Shown here: in pieces, positions 17,930 to 25,716 of the stretch | Layout of the letters: every line of letters starts with the position of its first letter | Position numbering within the stretch: position 1 is the first letter of the stretch | Source: Tindallia sp. MSAO_Bac2 | Lineage (GTDB): Bacteria; Bacillota; Clostridia; Peptostreptococcales; Tindalliaceae | Length of the DNA: 45,558 nt | Assembly (NCBI GenBank): GCA_003838145.1 | Contig: QYZZ01000115.1 | Location: 1-45,558 of the forward strand | Reading direction: 5' to 3' | Position numbers and translations under genes: made by a program | The notes under the pieces: model-generated | What the model saw: only the letters and a program-made list of their open reading frames with translations | What the model was told of the DNA's origin: nothing | Databases searched by the model: none

Positions 17930-18394
17930 ATGAGCATTCAGGAACAGAAAATAAATGCAGACATGGATCAATTTGTTATTTTTAGATTGGATCAGGAGTC
18001 TTATGGGGTACCTATTAACTATGTAGAGATAATTGAAAAGGTAACAGCAATCACAAGAGTACCAAACTCAAGTGATTACGTGCTTGGCGTTATAAACCTT
18101 CGTGGAGAGATAGTTCCTGTTATTGACTTGCGTAAACGATTTAATTTGCCAGACTCATCGATCACAGACGAATCACGCATTATTATTTTAACTGTCGATT
18201 ATATGACAGTAGGAATACTGACAGATAGTTCATCGGAAGTGTTGAATATTCCAAAGTCACAAATTGAAAATACAGGAACAGTTTTGAGTATTGTAGACGA
18301 AGCTAGTATTGAAGGCATTGGGAAAGTGGATGACCGAATGATCATTCTTTTAGATATCCATGCCATACTGGACATTAATAATGCTGAAAGCTAG
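17930..18394 (+). CDS. cheW: Chemotaxis coupling protein CheW
   Basis: CheW links CheA to chemoreceptors. The 154-residue protein is a single CheW domain with FRLDQESYGVPI, the conserved VPNSSDYVLGVINLRGEIVP-like segment, and VDL-R-K-R-F. ATG 17930 is preferred over ATG 17924 because AGGAGG at 17917-17922 is seven bases before 17930 but only one base before 17924. It follows cheA immediately, as in Bacillus. Confidence 0.95.
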   Translation: MSIQEQKINADMDQFVIFRLDQESYGVPINYVEIIEKVTAITRVPNSSDYVLGVINLRGEIVPVIDLRKRFNLPDSSITDESRIIILTVDYMTVGILTDSSSEVLNIPKSQIENTGTVLSIVDEASIEGIGKVDDRMIILLDIHAILDINNAES

Positions 18395-18411
18395 GAAAGG
18401 AGTTTGCGTCT

Positions 18412-19047
18412 TTGAATCGATCAGTTGATGATTTAAATAGCATTCATTTAGATGTCTTGAAAGAAATTGGCAACATAGGTGCAGGAAATGCAGCTACTTC
18501 ATTGGCAATTATGATTCAAAAAAAAGTTGATATGCAAGTTCCTGTTGTTAAAATACTTGATATTCAGGAAGTTCCGATGGTGCTTGGTGGGGAAGAAAAC
18601 ATTGTTGCTGGCATATACTTTGGCATGACCGGTGAAATCAAAGGAAATATAATGGTGTTGCTGGATATCGTTTCTGCCCGAAAACTTACTAATTTTATGA
18701 TGGGCGGTACAAATGATACTCAAGAAAACGAAGATCATTTACAGCTTAATGAAATGGAACGCTCAGCACTTCAGGAAATAGGAAATATTTTATCAGGTTC
18801 ATATATATCATCGCTGGCTTCACTGACGAACCTTAGAGTTGAATTAACCACTCCGTCGTTATGCATTGATATGGCCGGTGCAATACTAAGTGTTCCAGCT
18901 ATACAATTCGGTAGTATTAGTGACCGTGTTTTAATGATTGAAAATACGCTGTTTGATGGCCATCAGGAGATGAAGGCAAACTTCTTTTTGATACCCGATG
19001 AAAATTCTTTTGATGTCTTACTACAGAGTCTGGGAGTGAGTGGATGA
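18412..19047 (+). CDS. cheC: CheY-P phosphatase CheC
   Basis: CheC dephosphorylates CheY-P and regulates CheD. Both active-site E-x-x-N pairs are present: Glu18/Asn21 in KEIGNIGAGNAA and Glu122/Asn125 in QEIGNILSGSY. At 211 residues it is standard. The TTG start at 18412 follows AAAGGAG. cheD begins directly after the stop, consistent with formation of the CheC-CheD complex known from Bacillus and Thermotoga. Confidence 0.94.
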   Translation: MNRSVDDLNSIHLDVLKEIGNIGAGNAATSLAIMIQKKVDMQVPVVKILDIQEVPMVLGGEENIVAGIYFGMTGEIKGNIMVLLDIVSARKLTNFMMGGTNDTQENEDHLQLNEMERSALQEIGNILSGSYISSLASLTNLRVELTTPSLCIDMAGAILSVPAIQFGSISDRVLMIENTLFDGHQEMKANFFLIPDENSFDVLLQSLGVSG

Positions 19048-19533
19048 ATGCAAGACATAATTAAAGTAGGTATGGCCGATCTTAGGGTAGCAAAGGCGCC
19101 TCAGATTCTGACAACTCTTGGTTTAGGCTCGTGTGTCGGCATCGCCTTATATGACAATGCAAATAAAATTGCTGGCCTGGCTCACATTATGCTCCCGGAC
19201 AGTACGCAAATAAAAAACAATTCTAACAAGGCTAAATTTGCTGACACTGCCATGGAAGTCTTGATACAGGAGCTTGAAAAATCAGGAGCAAATGTAAATA
19301 AGCTAACTTCTAAAATTGCTGGTGGAGCTCAAATGTTTTCGCTTGATACTCAGTCAGACATGATGAAAATCGGCGCCAGAAATGTACAGGCAACGAAGGC
19401 GTTGTTAAACTCTTACAAAATTCCGCTAATTGCTGAGGATACCGGCGGTAACTTCGGTCGTACAATCGAAATTTATCCTGATTCAGGTGTTTTACTAGTT
19501 AAAGCAATTGGAAAAGGAAAAACAGAGCTTTAA
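19048..19533 (+). CDS. cheD: Chemoreceptor glutamine deamidase CheD
   Basis: CheD deamidates receptor glutamines and, with CheC, adjusts CheA activity. The catalytic Cys29 in GLGSCVGIALYD, His46 in LAHIMLPDS and Thr23 are all present. Length, 161 residues, is typical. The ATG starts at the base after the cheC stop, preceded by a GGAGTG site in the end of cheC. Confidence 0.95.
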   Translation: MQDIIKVGMADLRVAKAPQILTTLGLGSCVGIALYDNANKIAGLAHIMLPDSTQIKNNSNKAKFADTAMEVLIQELEKSGANVNKLTSKIAGGAQMFSLDTQSDMMKIGARNVQATKALLNSYKIPLIAEDTGGNFGRTIEIYPDSGVLLVKAIGKGKTEL

Positions 19534-19559
19534 TATCTTCGTGCCAGGGGGAGTCGTAA

Positions 19560-20288
19560 ATGGATCGGAATATCCTATGGCAACAATATCAAAAAAGCAA
19601 AAATTCAGAAATTAAAAACCAATTGATCGAAACATACATAGAACTTGTGAAAATTGTTGCTGGTAGACTGTATGCTACCTATGGTAAACACCTTGAGTTC
19701 GATGATCTGGTCAGTTATGGTATTTTCGGATTGATTGACGCTATTGAAAAATTCGACCCAAATAAGAATGTCAAATTTGAAACTTATGCTCAAATTCGAA
19801 TAAGAGGAGCGATAATAGATCAAATTCGAAACCTGGATTGGATACCAAGATCGATCAGGCAAAAAGCAAAACTAATAGATGATGCTATATCGAAATTGGA
19901 AAATATGTCAGGAAGTGAACCAGTCACTGACAGCCGGATTGCAGAAGAAACCGGCATGAATGTTCAGGAACTTCAATCTGTACTGCAGCAAACAAGTGCA
20001 TACCATGTAGTTTCCCTGGAAGAAAAAATGCTGGATACAGCTGAAGAAAGTAAAATTGTAGACAACAAAGATGAATTACCGGAAGAAAAGTTAGTCAACG
20101 AAGAAATGCGGGAGGTACTGGTTAAGAGTATTAAAAACCTTCCGGAAAGAGAAAAACAGGTAATCACACTTTACTATTATGAAGAATTAACATATAAGGA
20201 AATTGGTGCGGTAATGGGTGTTTCAGAGTCAAGAGTGTCTCAGCTACATTCAAAAGCTGTATCAAGAATAAGGTTGCAATTACAGTAA
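19560..20288 (+). CDS. sigD: Flagellar/motility sigma factor SigD (FliA, sigma-28)
   Basis: This alternative sigma factor transcribes late flagellar and chemotaxis genes. The 242 residues contain region 2 (HLEFDDLVSYGIFGLIDAI and FETYAQIRIRGAIIDQIR), the sigma-28 linker WIPRSIRQKA, region 3 and a region 4 helix-turn-helix (YYEELTYKEIGAVMGVSESRVSQLH). The site AGGGGGAG precedes the ATG. It lies after cheD exactly as in B. subtilis. Confidence 0.96.
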   Translation: MDRNILWQQYQKSKNSEIKNQLIETYIELVKIVAGRLYATYGKHLEFDDLVSYGIFGLIDAIEKFDPNKNVKFETYAQIRIRGAIIDQIRNLDWIPRSIRQKAKLIDDAISKLENMSGSEPVTDSRIAEETGMNVQELQSVLQQTSAYHVVSLEEKMLDTAEESKIVDNKDELPEEKLVNEEMREVLVKSIKNLPEREKQVITLYYYEELTYKEIGAVMGVSESRVSQLHSKAVSRIRLQLQ

Positions 20289-20322
20289 TCATTGAAGTGC
20301 CTATCAGCAAAGGAGGGAAGAC

Positions 20323-21744
20323 ATGAACAACGGTGACAACTCCAATCAGAAGGAAATTGAAAATAATGATGGGACTGTATTGATTGAAACAGATGGTCAT
20401 AAGTTAAAGGCGACAATGAAAATAGTTGCTCCGGAAGGTGATGGAAAACCCATCGACACCGAGACAGCACTTAATGAATTAAGAAAACAAGGAATCATAT
20501 TTGGGGTTGACCAGTCGATTATTGAAGATAAGGTCAGCAGTCAGTATACAGAGGAGCCGTTTGTTGTTGCAAAAGCTAAACTACCTGAAGATGGAACAGA
20601 CGGAAAGGTTAATTACTTCTTTAACATTGAAGGGTCAAAAAAAATATCAATTAAAGAAGATGGAACAGTAGACTTCAAAAACCTTGATTTAATCCCAAAC
20701 GTGGAAGCAGGGCAGCTTTTAGCAGAAATGATACCACCTACTGATGGTACTCCGGGTACTAATGTAAAGGGAGAAACCATTGAACAGAAACCAGGCAAAA
20801 AACCGGTTTTTCATGCTGGAAAAAATGTCATTGTTAGCGAAGATGGTTTAAAAATTTCAGCAGAAATCGATGGCCAGGCACTTTTGCGCGATGGAAAAAT
20901 AATGGTTAGTCCTGTATATGAAGTACCTGCGAATGTTGACAACACAACAGGTAATATAAGGTTTAAAGGAAAAGTGGTCGTTAAAGGCAATGTTAAATCC
21001 GGCTTTAATGTTGAAGCTGATGGAGACATAGAAGTACATGGTGTTGTAGAAGGTGCAATATTAAGATCAAATGGAAATATTTTTCTGAACCGTGGAGTTC
21101 AGGGTAATAACCAGGCAGAACTATTCTGCAAAGGTGACTTGATAGCCAAGTATATAGAGAACACTAAAATAATGGCTGGGGGCAACATTGAAGCTGATTG
21201 TATACTACACAGCATTGCATCTGCAAAAGAGAAAATTATGATAAAAGGAAAACGTGGACTAATTGTTGGAGGTGTCGTTAAAGCCGGCGAAGAAATTGAT
21301 GCTAAGCTTATTGGTAGTTCGATGGGAACCCTGACAAAAATAGAAGTGGGCATAGATCCGGAAATTAAAGAAAAATACGATCAGTCCCAGGCAAAATTAA
21401 AGGAAACCGTTAAAAACCTTGATAATTTAAAAAAGACAATTAGCATACTTAACAAAATGAGTAAGAATATGCCACTACCAAAAGATAAGAAGGAAATGCT
21501 GGTACGATCTGTAAAAACTTATGAAGTTTTAAAAGACCAACAAATAAGCTTACAAGAAACGATACAATCCATGACTAAAGAAATGGAAAATGCAACCAAG
21601 GGTAAAATTCATGTTTCATCCATGATACATCCGGGTGTTAAAATCACTATTTACAATGCAACAAAACACATCTATGATGATGTGGAAATGTGTACAATGT
21701 TTTATAAAGAAGGCGATATAATTATAGGTTTGTATGAAAAATAG
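20323..21744 (+). CDS. FapA/DUF342 family protein
   Basis: The 473-residue protein belongs to the DUF342/FapA family: an N-terminal mixed domain (to about residue 165), a long Gly/Val-rich beta-helix-like region (about 170-345, with GNVKSGFNVEADGDIEVHG and similar repeats), and a coiled coil (about 350-430) before a short C-terminal domain. Vibrio FapA promotes polar flagellar assembly; the function in Firmicutes is not settled. Its location directly behind sigD suggests a role in flagellar assembly or its control (inference). AAGGAGGGAAG precedes the ATG. Confidence 0.85.
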   Translation: MNNGDNSNQKEIENNDGTVLIETDGHKLKATMKIVAPEGDGKPIDTETALNELRKQGIIFGVDQSIIEDKVSSQYTEEPFVVAKAKLPEDGTDGKVNYFFNIEGSKKISIKEDGTVDFKNLDLIPNVEAGQLLAEMIPPTDGTPGTNVKGETIEQKPGKKPVFHAGKNVIVSEDGLKISAEIDGQALLRDGKIMVSPVYEVPANVDNTTGNIRFKGKVVVKGNVKSGFNVEADGDIEVHGVVEGAILRSNGNIFLNRGVQGNNQAELFCKGDLIAKYIENTKIMAGGNIEADCILHSIASAKEKIMIKGKRGLIVGGVVKAGEEIDAKLIGSSMGTLTKIEVGIDPEIKEKYDQSQAKLKETVKNLDNLKKTISILNKMSKNMPLPKDKKEMLVRSVKTYEVLKDQQISLQETIQSMTKEMENATKGKIHVSSMIHPGVKITIYNATKHIYDDVEMCTMFYKEGDIIIGLYEK

Positions 21745-21755
21745 GGAGTGATCTT

Positions 21756-22073
21756 ATGACGATAAAACCCATCGATCAGCAAATCACCGTTCTAAACTCT
21801 GTTCAGGAGTCTAAAAATCAACATCATCAGAATAACAGAGCACATAATACAAACCAATTTATCCAGGGACAAAATCAAAATGATGTTGAAAAAAATAAAT
21901 CCCGTATAACTTCCTACGATGAATCTCAGGGTCAGAAAGTTAAATCGGATGAAAAGAAAGAACAAAATCAACAACATCAGTCCGGAAACAAAAAAAAGAA
22001 GAAGGACAATCCAGACAAAGAACAAACTAATAAAGATAATGGCAAAGGTTCCCTGCTTGACATCAAGATTTGA
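21756..22073 (+). CDS. Small charged low-complexity protein of unknown function
   Basis: I do not recognise a domain in this 105-residue protein. It starts MTIKPIDQQITVLNSVQESK, continues as a long Gln/Asn/Lys/His-rich region that is probably disordered, has a lysine cluster (GNKKKKKDN), and ends GSLLDIKI. There is no signal peptide or membrane segment. GGGAGTG precedes the ATG. It lies four-base-close between fapA and the SwrB-like gene, overlapping the latter's alternative TTG start. From memory, clostridial fla operons often contain a similar short protein with a conserved N-terminal block and LDI-type end, so it is probably real and motility-related. Confidence 0.65.
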   Translation: MTIKPIDQQITVLNSVQESKNQHHQNNRAHNTNQFIQGQNQNDVEKNKSRITSYDESQGQKVKSDEKKEQNQQHQSGNKKKKKDNPDKEQTNKDNGKGSLLDIKI

Positions 22074-22081
22074 GGTGCTAC

Positions 22082-22534
22082 ATGACAGAAGTACCGATTA
22101 TATATATTATTTCGATGGGAGTAATAATCTGTTTAATTTTAATCATAATATATTTTAAACAAATTAAACCTCTTAAGTCCAAATACCGAAAGCATAACAA
22201 TACAATGGAAGAGCATATCATTCTACTTCAGCAAAAAAATATAAGTATGAACGAAAGAATTGATCAATTAGAAAATGAACTATTAAAACTGGATCAAAAA
22301 GTTAATGAGTTAACATTCAAAGGTCAACCGGAATCAGATAAAAAAAATAGTGTAAGTTTTATAAAATCAACTCCAGAAACCTTTGACAAAACGATCCACT
22401 ACACACAGTTTTTACAAAAAAATCATGATATCGTGAAACTTTTAAGCGACGGGCGAACTACTGACCAGGTTGCACAAATGTTAAACAAGAGTATACGTGA
22501 AGTTGAAATGGTAAGTCGATTACTTAAAGGATAA
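22082..22534 (+). CDS. SwrB-like membrane protein with coiled coil and C-terminal helix-turn-helix-like motif
   Basis: The 150-residue product has one N-terminal membrane helix (about 4-25), a basic stretch, a coiled coil (about 38-75) and a C-terminal segment (IVKLLSDGRTTDQVAQMLNK, then REVEMVSRLL) that resembles a helix-turn-helix found in SwrB/YlxL-type proteins. In B. subtilis swrB sits in this exact position, last in the fla/che operon before rpsB, and promotes export-apparatus maturation. ATG 22082 is preferred over TTG 22070, which lies inside the previous gene. The stop codon is inside a 14-bp tandem duplication. Confidence 0.7.
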   Translation: MTEVPIIYIISMGVIICLILIIIYFKQIKPLKSKYRKHNNTMEEHIILLQQKNISMNERIDQLENELLKLDQKVNELTFKGQPESDKKNSVSFIKSTPETFDKTIHYTQFLQKNHDIVKLLSDGRTTDQVAQMLNKSIREVEMVSRLLKG

Positions 22535-22553
22535 AAACTAAAGGATAAAAACT
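22526..22553. repeat. 14-bp perfect tandem duplication over a stop codon
   Basis: AAAGGATAAAAACT occurs at 22526-22539 and again at 22540-22553. The first copy includes the last codons and TAA of the SwrB-like gene. A recent slippage-type duplication is the simplest explanation; it moves the rpsB promoter 14 bp further from the fla operon without changing any protein. Confidence 0.85.
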
Positions 22554-22555
22554 AT

Positions 22556-22584
22556 TTGCCTGTTTCTGGCTAGTGTGATAAAAT
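22556..22584 (+). promoter_or_regulatory. Sigma-A-type promoter for the rpsB operon
   Basis: TTGCCT (22556-22561) and TAAAAT (22579-22584) are separated by exactly 17 bp, and TG at 22576-22577 makes an extended -10. This is the expected point where vegetative expression of rpsB-tsf resumes after the sigma-A/SigD-linked motility operon. Transcription would start about 22591, giving a leader of about 100 bases. Confidence 0.7.
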
Positions 22585-22589
22585 ACTTT

Positions 22590-22629
22590 AGGTGACAAAT
22601 CGCACACCTTTGGATTTTGCTAAGTGTGC
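22590..22629 (+). promoter_or_regulatory. Candidate rpsB leader with alternative pairings
   Basis: Two mutually exclusive stems are visible: AGGTG (22590-22594) with CACCT (22605-22609), and GCACAC (22602-22607) with GTGTGC (22624-22629). A structured leader fits autogenous control by ribosomal protein S2, known for rpsB in other bacteria. No established Firmicutes S2 motif was matched, so this is an inference from base pairing only. Confidence 0.3.
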
Positions 22630-22691
22630 CTGAAAAGGTCTTGGCAAAACAAGAAAAAGGTGGAGGAAAAAACAAAACTGGAGGTAATAAG

Positions 22692-23405
22692 ATGAGTGTA
22701 GTATCAATGAAACAATTATTGGAAGCAGGTGTTCATTTTGGACATCAAACAAGAAGATGGAACCCCAAAATGGCAAAGTTCATTTTTACGGAAAGAAATG
22801 GTATTTATATCATTGATCTTCAAAAAACCGTAAAAAAAGTTGATGAAGCATATCGTATCATTAAAGAAATTGCAGAAGAAAACGGTAATATTCTGTTTGT
22901 TGGAACAAAAAAACAGGCTCAGGAGTCAATTGAAGAAGAAGCTAAAAGATGCGGTATGTACTTTGTTAATCAACGTTGGCTTGGTGGTATGCTGACGAAC
23001 TATCAAACTATTCGTAAGAGAATCCAGCGTTTGCGCGAACTGGAAAAGATGCAGGAAGATGGAACATTTGATTTGCTGCCCAAAAAAGAAGTTATTCAGT
23101 TAAAACATGAAATGGAAAGACTTGAAAAGTTTCTTGGTGGTATTAAAGACATGAAAGAAATGCCAAAAGCACTGTTTGTAGTAGATCCGAGAAAAGAGAG
23201 AATTGCAATCCTTGAAGCCAAGAAACTGGGTATTCCTGTGATAGCTATAGTTGACACTAACTGTGATCCAGATGAAGTGGACTATGTAATCCCAGGTAAT
23301 GACGATGCTATTCGTGCAGTGAAACTTCTTGCATCTACAATGGCAGATGCTGTACTTGAAGGTCGTCAGGGTTTTCAGTCAGATGAAGAATCAGCTGAAG
23401 CATAA
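22692..23405 (+). CDS. rpsB: 30S ribosomal protein S2
   Basis: S2 is a late-assembling small-subunit protein. The 237-residue product starts [20 protein letters not shown], followed by [19 protein letters not shown] and the conserved [12 protein letters not shown] and [12 protein letters not shown] motifs; the C-terminal IVDTNCDPD is also typical. ATG 22692 with GGAGG at 22680-22684 is clearly right; an upstream TTG in frame would add 25 untypical residues encoded by the leader. tsf follows, as in nearly all bacteria. Confidence 0.97.
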   Translation: MSVVSMKQLLEAGVHFGHQTRRWNPKMAKFIFTERNGIYIIDLQKTVKKVDEAYRIIKEIAEENGNILFVGTKKQAQESIEEEAKRCGMYFVNQRWLGGMLTNYQTIRKRIQRLRELEKMQEDGTFDLLPKKEVIQLKHEMERLEKFLGGIKDMKEMPKALFVVDPRKERIAILEAKKLGIPVIAIVDTNCDPDEVDYVIPGNDDAIRAVKLLASTMADAVLEGRQGFQSDEESAEA

Positions 23406-23468
23406 TCAAAGTAACGATTCAGTATAATTATATAAAACAACATACTTCATTAATACGGGAGGTTTAAT

Positions 23469-24113
23469 ATGAACATAACAGCAGGTATGGTAAAAGAACT
23501 GCGGGAAAAGACCAGCGCAGGAATGATGGATTGCAAAAAAGCACTGACAGAAACAGAAGGAAACATGGAGAAAGCTGTGGAACTGCTTCGGGAAAAAGGG
23601 TTAGCTGCGGTTGCTAAAAAAGCCGGACGTGTTGCCGCTGAGGGTTTAGTTGAAGCATATATTCATGGTGGAAGAATTGGTGTTTTAGTTGAAGTGAACT
23701 CTGAAACAGATTTTGTAGCCAAAAATGAAGAGTTTAAAGGATTTGTAAAAGACGTTGCTATGCAAATTGCAGCTTCAAACCCACAATATGTAAGCCGTGA
23801 AGAAGTGCCCCAAGAACAAATTGAGAGCGAAAAGGAAATACTGAGAAAACAAGCTCTTAATGAAGGTAAGCCTGAAAAAATTGTTGAAAAAATGGTCGAA
23901 GGTAGAATCGAAAAGTATTATAAAGAAGTATGCCTTTTAGAGCAGGATTTTGTAAAAGATCCTGATATTACTGTTGGAGATCTTTTAACAGATAAAATAG
24001 CCAAGATTGGTGAAAATCTGAACATAAGAAGATTTGCTCGTTTTGAAGTAGGCGAAGGCATCGATAAAAAAGAAGAAAACTTTGCTGAAGAGGTCGCTAA
24101 ACAAATTCAATAG
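23469..24113 (+). CDS. tsf: Elongation factor Ts
   Basis: EF-Ts is the nucleotide exchange factor for EF-Tu. The N-terminus has [19 protein letters not shown] (UBA-like, with the [12 protein letters not shown]-Tu-contact motif further on). The protein is 214 residues, the short form common in Clostridia, lacking the second half of the core repeat found in E. coli. GGGAGG precedes the ATG. A hairpin follows the gene. Confidence 0.96.
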   Translation: MNITAGMVKELREKTSAGMMDCKKALTETEGNMEKAVELLREKGLAAVAKKAGRVAAEGLVEAYIHGGRIGVLVEVNSETDFVAKNEEFKGFVKDVAMQIAASNPQYVSREEVPQEQIESEKEILRKQALNEGKPEKIVEKMVEGRIEKYYKEVCLLEQDFVKDPDITVGDLLTDKIAKIGENLNIRRFARFEVGEGIDKKEENFAEEVAKQIQ

Positions 24114-24125
24114 TTAATAATAGAC

Positions 24126-24155
24126 GAGAACACTCTTGTGTTCTCTTTCTCTATA
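24126..24155 (+). terminator. Possible partial terminator between tsf and pyrH
   Basis: GAGAACAC (24126-24133) pairs with GTGTTCTC (24138-24145) across a TCTT loop, followed by the U-rich TTTCTCTATATCTT. The stem is only eight base pairs with four GC pairs and the U-tract is interrupted, so it probably lowers rather than stops transcription into pyrH. Confidence 0.5.
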
Positions 24156-24191
24156 TCTTATGATTAAATAAAAGATGAGGGAGTACATTTC

Positions 24192-24902
24192 ATGGATAAG
24201 CCATTATACAAGAGAATTTTATTGAAATTGAGTGGTGAAGCTCTGGCTGGTCCGAAAGGCTTTGGTCTTGATCCGGACACAATTCAGCAAATTGCACTTC
24301 AAATTAAAGAAGTTATTGAAATGGAAGTTCAAGTTGCCATAGTAGTAGGCGGAGGTAATTTTTGGCGCGGAAGATCAGGAGAGAAAATGGACCGTACCAC
24401 TGCAGACTATATGGGAATGATGGCAACGGTCATTAATGGACTTGCCTTACAGGACGCTCTTGAAAATGTTGGTGTTATTACCAGAGTTCAAACTGCCATT
24501 GAAATGAGGCAAATTGCTGAACCATATATCAGACGTCGTGCAGTTCGCCATCTCGAAAAAAACAGGGTAGTAATTTTTGCTGCCGGCACCGGTAACCCTT
24601 ATTTTTCTACTGATACAACTGCCGCATTGCGAGCAGCTGAAATTGAAGCTGAGGTTATTTTGCTAGCTAAAAAAGTTGATGCTGTTTACGATAAAGACCC
24701 AAACAAAAATGCTGATGCAAGTAAATTTGATGATGTGAGCTACATCGAAATTCTTAACCGGGGCTTAAAGGTAATGGACTCCACAGCTACATCTCTATGC
24801 ATGGATAATAAAATACCATTGAAAGTATTTGGTCTTGATGAGCCTGAAAACATTAAAAAAGTTGTTTTGGGTAAATCTTTAGGAACATATATACATAGTT
24901 GA
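24192..24902 (+). CDS. pyrH: UMP kinase
   Basis: This enzyme converts UMP to UDP with ATP, in pyrimidine nucleotide synthesis. The bacterial UMP kinase (amino acid kinase fold) motifs are present: KLSGEAL near residue 10, [41 protein letters not shown] and DAVYDKDP. Length is 236 residues. GAGGGAG precedes the ATG. The tsf-pyrH-frr order is canonical. Confidence 0.97.
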   Translation: MDKPLYKRILLKLSGEALAGPKGFGLDPDTIQQIALQIKEVIEMEVQVAIVVGGGNFWRGRSGEKMDRTTADYMGMMATVINGLALQDALENVGVITRVQTAIEMRQIAEPYIRRRAVRHLEKNRVVIFAAGTGNPYFSTDTTAALRAAEIEAEVILLAKKVDAVYDKDPNKNADASKFDDVSYIEILNRGLKVMDSTATSLCMDNKIPLKVFGLDEPENIKKVVLGKSLGTYIHS

Positions 24903-24920
24903 TTAAAGGGGGGCTTGTTG

Positions 24921-25478
24921 ATGCAACTGGATATTCATAAGGCAATTGAAGAAAAAATGAAAAAAACAGTTAAGGTTGTAAAAGACGAGTTTAACAGTAT
25001 TAGAGCAGGACGTGCTAATCCCGCAATGCTGGATCGTATCAGTGTTGAGTATTATGGTGCTGTTATGCCATTAAATCAAGTGGCGACAATATCAGCGCCT
25101 GAACCACGCATGATCACTATTCAACCATTTGATGTGTCTGTTTTACAAGAAATTGAAAAGGCAATTCAAAAATCCGATCTTGGTATAAATCCATCATCCG
25201 ACGGGAAAATTATTCGCTTAGTAATACCACAGTTAACAGAAGAAAGAAGAAAAGATCTTACAAAAATTGTTAAGGCAAAGGCAGAAGAAGGTAGAGTGGC
25301 GATCCGTAACGAAAGAAGATGGGGTAACGACACTCTGAAAAAGATGGAAAAAGATGGAGAATTAACTGAGGATGATCTTAAACAGGCACAGGAAGAAGTG
25401 CAGAAACTAACCGACAAATATATTGAACAAATAGAGGAACTTCTTGAAGCCAAAGAAAAAGAGATTCTGGAGGTTTAA
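24921..25478 (+). CDS. frr: Ribosome recycling factor
   Basis: RRF splits terminated ribosomes together with EF-G. The 185-residue product is exactly family size and has [19 protein letters not shown] and the C-terminal [17 protein letters not shown] helix pattern. ATG 24921 is preferred: the AAGGGGGG site is seven to eight bases upstream, and two TTG codons at 24915 and 24918 would give non-typical extra residues. The end carries the GGAGGT site of the next small gene. Confidence 0.97.
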   Translation: MQLDIHKAIEEKMKKTVKVVKDEFNSIRAGRANPAMLDRISVEYYGAVMPLNQVATISAPEPRMITIQPFDVSVLQEIEKAIQKSDLGINPSSDGKIIRLVIPQLTEERRKDLTKIVKAKAEEGRVAIRNERRWGNDTLKKMEKDGELTEDDLKQAQEEVQKLTDKYIEQIEELLEAKEKEILEV

Positions 25479-25485
25479 TTTGTTG

Positions 25486-25671
25486 ATGGAGCCGGATGTA
25501 ACAGGATATCCAATCGATGCAGCTATAAGTATCCTCATTAATCATTCCTATAAATACCGGATTACTGAGACTGCATCTCATAGAAAAACCACTTATGACA
25601 GATGCAGAGTAGTAAGACAGCGATATAACAATACAGACAATGTTTTTGAATTAACAGTCTCATATTTTTAG
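25486..25671 (+). CDS. Small PASTA-like domain protein
   Basis: This 61-residue protein reads like one PASTA-type domain: PDVTGYPIDAAISIL (compare VPDVxGxxxxEAxxxL), a strand with YKYRITET, then CRVVRQRY and a final strand FELTVSYF. PASTA domains usually occur as repeats at the outside of Ser/Thr kinases or PBPs; a free cytoplasmic copy without signal peptide is unusual. GGAGGT at 25469-25474 supports a start at TTG 25483 or ATG 25486. It lies between frr and uppS, and a GC-rich hairpin overlaps its stop codon. Function is unknown. Confidence 0.7.
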   Translation: MEPDVTGYPIDAAISILINHSYKYRITETASHRKTTYDRCRVVRQRYNNTDNVFELTVSYF

Positions 25672-25690
25672 CCCCCTTAGCAGGGGGCTA
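25669..25690 (+). terminator. GC-rich hairpin overlapping a stop codon
   Basis: TAGCCCCCT (25669-25677) pairs perfectly with AGGGGGCTA (25682-25690) over a TAGC loop; the first three bases are the stop codon of the PASTA-like gene. Only TTT follows, so termination is probably partial. It may set the ratio of rpsB-tsf-pyrH-frr to the downstream lipid genes. Confidence 0.6.
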
Positions 25691-25716
25691 TTTGACAGTT
25701 TGAGGAGGTGCTTCGG

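Noticed and set aside
23423-23428. TATAAT in the rpsB-tsf gap as a tsf promoter
   Set aside because: No usable -35 at 16-18 bp; rpsB and tsf are normally co-transcribed.
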